From NCBI GenBank assembly GCA_002372465.1, contig DFGW01000093.1, forward strand, positions 1-39,897: 39,897 bases of DNA. The letters run 5' to 3'. Positions within the stretch are counted from its first letter, which is position 1. Each line of letters starts with the position of its first letter. Below the pieces are notes generated by a model. It had not been told where the DNA came from. It made no database searches and saw nothing but the letters and a program-made list of their open reading frames with translations. The translations under genes were made by a program, and so were the position numbers. The stretch comes from Butyrivibrio sp. UBA3740 (GTDB taxonomy: Bacteria; Bacillota; Clostridia; Lachnospirales; Lachnospiraceae). Positions 15,608 through 22,700 of the stretch are shown piece by piece.

Positions 15608-16912
15608 TTAAATCTGCAGCAAATATGAAGTGTAACCGGGAATCTCCAGTCCTCCGCCAAAATCAATATCTGCTCCTGTGATCAGGTCTGTTGCCCTTCC
15701 AGCCCTCGCATCAAAATGCGCAACAAATGGATTCTCATCGGCGTTTATAGCTACAATAACTCTGTCCCCTTCGGTTTCTCTTTCAAATACACACTGACGG
15801 TTTGTGAGAACCAGCGACTTAAAGCCCCCGTAGTTAAGGGCCTTGGACTCCTTCTGTCCCTTGCAAAGAGCAGCAATGTGATCTGTAAGCTCATTCCACT
15901 CAGGCTTTTCAAAGCATGGGCGAAGAGCCGGGTCTCCGTCTTTCTTGTCAGCCTTGGTTCCCCACTCACTTCCGTAATAAATTGTAGGGATTCCGGGCAT
16001 TCCAAACATCAGGGTATAGATCAGCTTAAGGTGGTTTGGATTGTTAAGAATGCTGGCAATCCTGCTCACATCGTGGTTGTCGACAAATGATAACAGGTGT
16101 TTTCCTTTATAAAGAGTCCAGTTCTCAGGCCCGAACTGCCTAAGGAGCGAGTGGATTATCTCGAAGAGATTCATGCTGTTCATGGCTGAGAACAGTCCCT
16201 TATAGCACTCATAATTGGTGGCGCTGTGGCAAAGATCATCACCCATGATCCTGTTGTAGTCACCGCCTATCATCTCTCCCATCAGGAAGAAATCCTCTTT
16301 CCAGCCCTCAGTCTCGTGGCGAAGGCGTCTTAAGAAGTCGCTCTCAACGCAGTAGGCAACATCCAGGCGAAGTCCGTCAATTCCAAACTCATCGATCCAG
16401 AACTTAACGCTCTCCAAAAGGTAGTCCACCACCTGGGGATTTCGAAGGTTAAGCTTTACCAGATCGAAATTTCCTTCCCAGCCCTCATACCACAGACCGT
16501 CATTGTAGTTGCTGTTGCCGTCAAAGCTTATATGGAACCAGTCCTTGTATTGGGAGTCCCATCTCTTTTCCAGGACATCCTTAAAGCCAAAAAATCCCCT
16601 TCCGGCATGGTTAAATACCCCGTCCAGAACTACCTTGATGCCTTTCTTATGAAGTGCATCGCAGACCTTCTTGAAATCCTCATTGGTTCCAAGCCTCACA
16701 TCGATTTTCCTGTAATCCCTAGTGTTATAGCCATGGGTGTCTGACTCAAAGACAGGATTAAACAGAACTGCTCCAACACCCAGCTTTTGAAGGTGCGGAA
16801 TCCAGTCCAAAACCTTAAGTATCCTGTGCTCCTGCTTCCCATCATTTTCAAAGGGTGCTCCGCAAAAGCCCAAAGGATAGATCTGATAAAAAGATGTTTC
16901 GTAAGCCCACAT
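15608..16912 (-). CDS. GH13 alpha-glucan-active glycoside hydrolase (alpha-amylase/cyclomaltodextrinase-like)
   Basis: 434 residues, led by AGGAGGC. It has no signal peptide, so it acts in the cytoplasm on imported oligosaccharides. The four GH13 regions are clear: VVLDGVFNHAG (region I), GLRLDVAYC (region II, nucleophile Asp near residue 181), FLMGEMIGG (region III, acid/base Glu near 214) and FVDNHDVSR (region IV, transition-state Asp near 278). The short N-terminus (MWAYETSFYQIYPLGF) starts directly at the barrel, with no N-terminal dimerisation domain of neopullulanase. Hydrolysis of malto-oligosaccharides or cyclodextrins is likely, but the exact specificity cannot be read. It sits 19 bases after the MFS gene and is the second gene of the operon. 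Confidence 0.9.
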   Translation of the reverse strand: MWAYETSFYQIYPLGFCGAPFENDGKQEHRILKVLDWIPHLQKLGVGAVLFNPVFESDTHGYNTRDYRKIDVRLGTNEDFKKVCDALHKKGIKVVLDGVFNHAGRGFFGFKDVLEKRWDSQYKDWFHISFDGNSNYNDGLWYEGWEGNFDLVKLNLRNPQVVDYLLESVKFWIDEFGIDGLRLDVAYCVESDFLRRLRHETEGWKEDFFLMGEMIGGDYNRIMGDDLCHSATNYECYKGLFSAMNSMNLFEIIHSLLRQFGPENWTLYKGKHLLSFVDNHDVSRIASILNNPNHLKLIYTLMFGMPGIPTIYYGSEWGTKADKKDGDPALRPCFEKPEWNELTDHIAALCKGQKESKALNYGGFKSLVLTNRQCVFERETEGDRVIVAINADENPFVAHFDARAGRATDLITGADIDFGGGLEIPGYTSYLLQI

Positions 16913-16931
16913 TTCTTTTGCCTCCTAAAAT

Positions 16932-18086
16932 TTATGTTATGCTGTTCTTCTCCACTGCACTCAGGGAGAGAACTGCAATAAGTGACAGTATAAAGAACGC
17001 TCCAAGGCACATGATGGCGTTTCGCATGCCAAGTGCATCCGCCATAAAGCCTGTAAGTGCCGTAAACACAACTCCGCCTATGCCGGTAGAGACTGTGATC
17101 ATAGCTGTTGCAATAGCCTTCTTGTCCCCGGAAAACCTCATAAGTATGGTCAGAACGCTTGGGTATATGGCTCCGCTGGCAAATCCAAGAGGAATGCAAA
17201 GAGCCATGACCGGATACTGGCTGTTCGTAAAGGCGATTATGGCAGTGATCACAGGAATGGCCACCACGGCTACAAGAAGGATCTTCTTAGCGTGCTTTGA
17301 GAAAAGACCTACCAGCACCCTGGCGGGAATCATAACCGCCCAGAAGATGGACAGGGCTAACTTGCCTGAATTTGAATTAAGCTCCTTTGTAAAAAGAGTG
17401 TCCACAAAGAAAGCAAAGCCGTTCTCAAAGCCGACATAGATGCACATAACCACGCACAGGAGTAGTACTCCAAGGATAACAAATGTTTTTCCATCAAAGT
17501 TTTCGTCGCCCTCTTTGGGTGCCTTCTCTCCGCTCCCCTGCCTGTTCATCATTGTTCCTATAAAGGCAATTGCAGATCCGACTGCCAGGGCGATGAAAAG
17601 AGTTCTCCAGCTTACGCCAAGCCCTAAATAGAACCCCACAAAAAGCGGCGAAACAAAGGCTCCCAGTGCGTACATGGAGGTCATAAAGCCGATTTTTCTT
17701 TTACCACTTAAGGGATAGACTTCGGCCAGAGCGGCGATAGAGATGAACTGAAGGGCACTTGTTGTAAGCCCCAGAAAGAATATGCCCACAACAAATACTG
17801 CCCGGACATTGCTGCAAAAAATAGCCGTCGAAAATACGCCCTGAATACCAAGAAGTATCAGGATACATTTGAGCTTGTCGCTTCGATCTGCCCAGCTGCC
17901 AAGAACAAGTGGTGCCAGCATGGTAGCAAGGAGTTCAACCGACGCAAATATGCCCATCCTGGTGATGGACAGATCATATATCTGGCCAATGGTATAAAGG
18001 CTGGCCTGATAGCCCCCCGCCTCGAATCCATTGATGAACACTATAAAGAAAAGAAATAGCCACAGATAATCCCGTCTTTTTGTCAT
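16932..18086 (-). CDS. Major facilitator superfamily transporter
   Basis: 384 residues with twelve predicted helices in two halves, split by a charged loop near residues 186-200 (RQGSGEKAPKEGDENFDGK). The loop 2-3 motif reads LGSWADRSDKLK, a recognisable form of the MFS GxxxDRxGRR signature. GGAGTGAG serves as ribosome site. It is the first gene of the operon with GH13 and the YetA-like lyase, so import of an oligosaccharide or plant cell-wall breakdown product is likely. Sugar specificity is inference from context, since the sequence alone would also fit efflux. Confidence 0.85.
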   Translation of the reverse strand: MTKRRDYLWLFLFFIVFINGFEAGGYQASLYTIGQIYDLSITRMGIFASVELLATMLAPLVLGSWADRSDKLKCILILLGIQGVFSTAIFCSNVRAVFVVGIFFLGLTTSALQFISIAALAEVYPLSGKRKIGFMTSMYALGAFVSPLFVGFYLGLGVSWRTLFIALAVGSAIAFIGTMMNRQGSGEKAPKEGDENFDGKTFVILGVLLLCVVMCIYVGFENGFAFFVDTLFTKELNSNSGKLALSIFWAVMIPARVLVGLFSKHAKKILLVAVVAIPVITAIIAFTNSQYPVMALCIPLGFASGAIYPSVLTILMRFSGDKKAIATAMITVSTGIGGVVFTALTGFMADALGMRNAIMCLGAFFILSLIAVLSLSAVEKNSIT

Positions 18087-18108
18087 AGTATCTCACTCCA
18101 TAGTATTA

Positions 18109-18138
18109 ATTATACATGGATTAACGTACCGCCGACAA
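18109..18138 (-). promoter_or_regulatory. Promoter of the MFS-GH13-lyase operon
   Basis: On the minus strand: TTGTCG (18138-18133), an 18-base spacer, and TATAAT (18114-18109), 22 bases before the ATG. No operator repeat was recognised. Confidence 0.55.
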
Positions 18139-18207
18139 AAAATATCTTCTCCTTGTATGGCTGAGAAATCATTGGATTTTTTGATTGGATTTTTTTCAAA
18201 AATATGC

Positions 18208-18237
18208 TTGACAATGAATATCTCTTAGAGGTATATT
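18208..18237 (+). promoter_or_regulatory. tRNA-Met promoter
   Basis: Consensus TTGACA (18208-18213), 18 bases, then TATATT (18232-18237), about 35 bases before the mature tRNA. Confidence 0.65.
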
Positions 18238-18271
18238 ATTCTAGTCGCTTGTGATTGACAGCGACACATAT

Positions 18272-18345
18272 GGCGAGGTAGCTCAGCTGGCTAGAGCACG
18301 CGGTTCATACCCGCGGTGTCGAGGGTTCAAGTCCCCCCCTCGCTA
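18272..18345 (+). tRNA. tRNA-Met (anticodon CAT)
   Basis: 74 bases with a seven-pair acceptor stem (GGCGAGG with CCTCGCT, first pair G-U), a D-arm (GCTC ... GAGC) and an anticodon stem CGCGG/CCGCG around TTCATAC. The T-arm has GAGGG/CCCCC around TTCAAGT, with one A-C mismatch. CCA is not encoded. The resemblance is to elongator Met tRNAs of Clostridia rather than the initiator, which has a mismatched first pair and GGG/CCC anticodon stem; a lysidine-type Ile tRNA is not excluded. Its 3' end is the integration target of the following island. Confidence 0.93.
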
Positions 18346-18356
18346 CTAACTTTTTT

Positions 18357-18395
18357 AAAGCGAAAACCTGTATTTATCAGGCTTTCGCTTTTTCT
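18357..18395 (+). terminator. Terminator after tRNA-Met
   Basis: AAAGCGAAAACCTG (18357-18370) pairs with CAGGCTTTCGCTTT (18378-18391), with one mismatch, followed by T's. By the att model it belongs to the left end of module 1 rather than to the ancestral tRNA locus. Confidence 0.8.
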
Positions 18396-18448
18396 CTTTG
18401 TAATGGAAAAATGTGTACATTTGTTGACAGTATAGAAATGCTTGATAA

Positions 18449-18628
18449 GAGTTATGTGAACTATTAGGAATCGGAAATAATACTGCTTACAAGTTGTTGG
18501 AATCACATCAGATTCCTGCCTTTAGAATAGGAAAGACCTGGAAAAATCCTAGAGAAGGAGTAGACAATTTTATACTAGATCAGTCAGGATTAACGAAATC
18601 TATGAATTACTTTCATAAATCCGAATGA
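18449..18628 (+). pseudogene. Excisionase / helix-turn-helix DNA-binding protein remnant
   Basis: 59 codons open at the 5' side: in-frame TGA TAA stand directly before GAG at 18449, and no start codon or ribosome site remains. The translation runs ELCELLGIGNNTAYKLLE then IPAFRIGKTWKNPREGVDNF. This is the winged-helix pattern of excisionase-family proteins (LxxLLGIGxxTAYKLL, FRIGKxWKxPR). Such proteins direct integrase toward excision in Tn916-like and tRNA-borne elements. The N-terminal few residues are lost. It fits with the integrase remnant at 25783-26088. Confidence 0.7.
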
Positions 18629-18658
18629 TGGTGAATTCTAAATATTTGAGTCAAAACA

Positions 18659-18692
18659 ATACGCAGTATGCCATTTCCGGCATACTGCGTAT
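18659..18692. terminator. Perfect 14-bp hairpin terminating the nucleotidyltransferase gene
   Basis: ATACGCAGTATGCC (18659-18672) pairs with GGCATACTGCGTAT (18679-18692) around ATTTCC. On the minus strand it is followed by TTGTTTTG, 40 bases after the stop codon. Confidence 0.8.
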
Positions 18693-18732
18693 TTAGCTTT
18701 AATGAACATTATCAATTTCCAAAATGTCTAAA

Positions 18733-19380
18733 CTATATTTTCTTCGCATTTACCCTATCATAAATCTCTTTAACGGTTTCTGCATAAAGTGATCTCGATT
18801 TCTTATTGGGATCATCATTATAGTTTTTCTTATCCAGATACAATTCACGAACAAGGTTCCAATCACCGCTGTTTTTTATGTAATCTATCTTCTCTCCCAG
18901 TTTATAAGGAGAGGACCTCTTTACCCACATGTAAATATTCGTCTTTTTGTTGTGGCGTATGTATTCTTGTCCACATTCCCCATTTTCTTCATACTCATTG
19001 ATCAAGGCAATGTCGCAACTGCGCAAAACCCTTGATGAAAATGGATCAACCCTTTTTAATGTGATTACTCTTGTAGAATCCTCGATTTTGTTGTAACCAT
19101 AGCTTAAGTATAGCTTCTGTAGACCAGTGATAATGATATTATGAATTTCGGATGCGCTATATTCTTCCTCAAAGTCATTAATCGCATAATCAATGTCAAA
19201 ATCATATCCTATGTTTGTCTTAGGATCATAAGTAATCATGTTGCGCTCACTACTGCCTATGAAATGAAACTGAAAGGTGAAATACTCCCGTATCAGGTCT
19301 TGCAATTCCAGAGTCATTTCAATGAGCTTATCTTTGTATGGCTTGGCTTCCTTCTCAGTAACATAAATAAAATTGTGCAT
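18733..19380 (-). CDS. Orphan nucleotidyltransferase-fold protein
   Basis: 215 residues from the ATG at 19380, nine bases after AAGGAG; the longer frame to 19410 lacks a site. The sequence FIGSSERN (Gly42-Ser43) followed by DFDIDY (Asp60, Asp62, Asp64) is the GS...DxDxD metal and nucleotide-binding pattern of the polymerase-beta-type nucleotidyltransferase superfamily. A third acidic site may be in SCDIALINEY, near residue 139. No HEPN, effector, kinase or antitoxin partner lies next to it. It is flanked by terminators inside the tRNA island. Possibilities are a defence-type nucleotidyltransferase (CD-NTase or MNT-like) or an antibiotic-modifying enzyme; none can be chosen from sequence alone. 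Confidence 0.65.
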   Translation of the reverse strand: MHNFIYVTEKEAKPYKDKLIEMTLELQDLIREYFTFQFHFIGSSERNMITYDPKTNIGYDFDIDYAINDFEEEYSASEIHNIIITGLQKLYLSYGYNKIEDSTRVITLKRVDPFSSRVLRSCDIALINEYEENGECGQEYIRHNKKTNIYMWVKRSSPYKLGEKIDYIKNSGDWNLVRELYLDKKNYNDDPNKKSRSLYAETVKEIYDRVNAKKI

Positions 19381-19489
19381 AGTTCTTATCTCCTTCTTAT
19401 CCCAAGCCACCCATCTAACGTCATCGTTAAATCATTTAATCATAGCACATACTATCGAATAATCAAGACATAAAGTAAGCATCAAATAA

Positions 19490-19527
19490 AAAGCAAAAAC
19501 CGTAACAGCTTCTCGCCATTACGGTTT
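19490..19527 (-). terminator. Terminator of the 1902-residue surface protein gene
   Basis: AAACCGTAA (19497-19505) pairs with TTACGGTTT (19519-19527). On the minus strand it is followed by a T-rich tail. It stands after the post-TAG reading frame ending at 19589, not directly after the TAG. Confidence 0.8.
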
Positions 19528-19588
19528 CTGGATCCACATCAAAGTTTTCAAACTAATCCATATATTTTCTGCACCATTTTTAGAATTA

Positions 19589-19753
19589 TCATTTCACAAT
19601 AACAGTACATTTAGATACTTTTACTTGGCTTGTCTTGGGCGTAAACGTTTTTGTATAGCCTGTTGTTCCTCCGCCACTATTTACGAGCTTTTTTATCGCT
19701 ACGTTAGACCCACACGAATAAGTATCAGAAGGAGTGTTTTCCTGAACATATGG
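19589..19753 (-). pseudogene. In-frame continuation of the surface protein after TAG
   Basis: 54 sense codons continue in the same frame directly after the TAG at 19756-19754 and end at TGA TAA. The translation starts PYVQENTPSDTYSCG and ends SQVKVSKCTVIVK, the kind of beta-strand end (TVIVK) that closes bacterial Ig-like domains. There is no start codon or ribosome site of its own. It is either the lost tail of the gene after a nonsense mutation or a stop read-through extension. Confidence 0.55.
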
Positions 19754-22700
19754 CTAATCTACGGTTACGAGTGATGACGTAGTTACTGCTTTGTTTGCGT
19801 TAGAAGTGATAGTTATTCTAGCCGTTCCTTTAGATTTACCAGTAACATTTCCATGCTTATCTACTGTAGCCACTTTTGTATTACTGCTCTTCCATGTAAC
19901 TTCAGGAATGTCGCACTTTTTAGGTCCATAAATTGGAGACATCGTAACTTTGCCACCGATAATTACATTTTCGTCCTGCATCGTTACAGATGTTGCGGCA
20001 AATCCTACCAACTCTCCATTTTTATATGTTCCAAGCCAAGCGTTAAAGTTATTAGCAGCAACAATCTTAAATGATATGATTTTGGAACCGGTGTATTCAC
20101 CACGACCTTCTATCCTAAGAGAAGCTGTTCCCTTCTTGACATTGTTGTAATATGAAGTCACAACATAATCGTCACCTTCAACAAGGGCTGTTTCTACTCT
20201 TGTTTTGCCGCTTCCCGAAACGAAGGTTAATGGAATATAATCAAGTTCTATAGCTCTGCCTGTATAGTACTGATTTGCAATCTTACCAGCTTTAACAGCA
20301 TTTACATTTTTGACTGATGCAACAACTTCATAGTCAATCTGCGCACTACCCGTATAATTCTTTTCTTTAGCTACTATATTAGCCCTTATAGTAGTACCAA
20401 CAGGTAGAACATCCTGCTTTCCTATAGCTTGCCCGGTAAGCAGATTAGTGTATGTTACAGTGTAATCCGTGTTCTCCTTGAGCGTTTTTCCATTGACATC
20501 ATAGATTACAGGTTTTGAATAATAATATGTTCCTTTCTTCTTGTCATTTGCCACAACATTTGTACAAGCCATTGACAAAGAACTAATGTTTCTCTTGGAA
20601 ATAGCAAATACCTGCGCAGCTCTCTTTCCGGTAAAATTTCCTTTTCCTGTGATAGTGAACGTAGGCACCTTCTTACCGCCAACAGCTGTATTATTTGCAT
20701 AAGACACTGTATAATCAAAGCCTTCTCTAAGTGTCCACGTGTTTTCACCATTAGTGTAATTCACAAGAGGAGATGGCTTTACACCGCCTTGTGAATAATA
20801 TATGTCATCCGGAACAGATACTGTTATTCCTTCATCATTTATGGAAAGAGGCGAAATTTTATATTTTGCTGTAAGCTTTCCGGTATAACCCATTTCCGCA
20901 TTTGCTGTAACAAAAACCGTCACAGTTGCCGCATTTGTTGGACTCACATTGTATGAAACATTATAGCAATCACTAGATATCTCATTACCGGTTCCTTTTG
21001 TTCCAGTGTATACACTTACAGAAGGCTCCTGTACCTTGCCATTGTAGGTCACACCCGGTGAGAGAATAACACTTCCAAGCTTGGTTCCCGTAATTGTAAC
21101 CGACACTCTCTTTTCACCCACATATATACCTGTGTCCGATGGTTGAATTACTATTGTGCCTTTTCCAACTTTATTACAATTCTCAAATTTGAAAGTATAA
21201 TCTCCCGGATTAACCTCCTTCTTTCCAATCTTTACCGCCAAAGAAGAACTATTTTCAATCAAATTCTCCATTTCTGTTAATGTATAACTCTTCTTTAAGC
21301 CAACAAGAGTAGCGCTCTTAATTGATGCTGTGCCTTTAGCCCTTACTACAAAGTCTTTCTTAATGATTCCTGTGTAATTTCCTATGCCTGTTATACTTAC
21401 AGCGGTTGATCCTACTGCATAAATAGGTTCATAGGACAATACATAGTCTTTCTTTTCCTTAAGCTGAATTCCGTTATGAATCACAACCACCACTGGCTTT
21501 ACCGCTTTATTTTTGTTTTCCACTCCTGAGGCAACGTCAATATCGTTATCCTGCAATTCAAGCGGTGTAATAGTAAATGTCTTTGTACATTTACCGGAAT
21601 AATTACCTTTTCCTGTTATAGTAATAATTGCTGTTCCAGCGTTTACATTATTCTTAAATGAAACAGCATATTCTGAACCGTTTCTTAACAAAGTATTTCC
21701 GTAGTAAACCTTAGGAATAGGCGTAATCTTAGTTCCTGTATAGGCATAAGATTCTTCTATTCCAGTTGTCCACAAACCTTCCGGGGCTGCAAATAATTCT
21801 GAAACGGCAGGATCACTGATAACATCAGAATTGACAACTGTTACTTCACAAAAAGCAACATTCATCCCATCTACTGTTCTAGCAGATATTATGGCTTTCC
21901 CTGATGAAACTGCAGTTATAACCCCATTGCTTACCTGTACAATCGCCTCATTTGATGTAATCCAGAATACAGGGTTATCAACATTAACTGGGTACACCTC
22001 AGCAACTAGAGTCTTTTTTTCTCCTACGTTAAGTGATACGACATCATAATTTAAGGACACACCTGTTGGTCTCGCATCTGTCCAGTATGCATAAAGTACA
22101 TGATCTGATGCCATGTTAACCACGGTTTCATTAGTAATAAGCTGGCCACCTTCTCGCTCCGTAAACCATCCAGCAAAATATTTACCTTCTAAAACAGGGA
22201 TGGGAAGAACGGCATATTCATCTCCAAAGATCACGTTGATAGAGTCAACGTCTACTACTCCTCCATTAGCATTGAATGAAACAATATATTCATGTCCATT
22301 CCAATGCGCATAAAGAGTATGGTCTTGAATGACTTCAACTATGCTATCTGATGTAACACGCAATCCACCATCTTTTTCTGTATACCATCCTATGAACTCA
22401 TATCCTACTCTTTCTTCTGGTTCCGGTAATTCACCATATTTACAGCGATACCTTACACTTGTAGATGTATCAAGTTTTTTTCCAAATGATTCATAATAAA
22501 CTGTATAATACTCATTTGTCCCGTACTCATACTGGATTACAGCATTGGAAAGATACGTATTATTTGTTCCAATGATTATATCTTCCCATTCACTCTGTGT
22601 CCCGCCATAAAATACTTCTCTTAACGATGAGCAATCTAAAAAGGCATCATCTTGAATATATGTAACGGATGCAGGAATATATACTGATTTGATGCTGTTG

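Noticed and set aside
19754..19756. TAG decoded as pyrrolysine
   Set aside because: The protein is not a methylamine methyltransferase, no PYLIS or pyl genes are visible, and a plain nonsense mutation explains it more simply.
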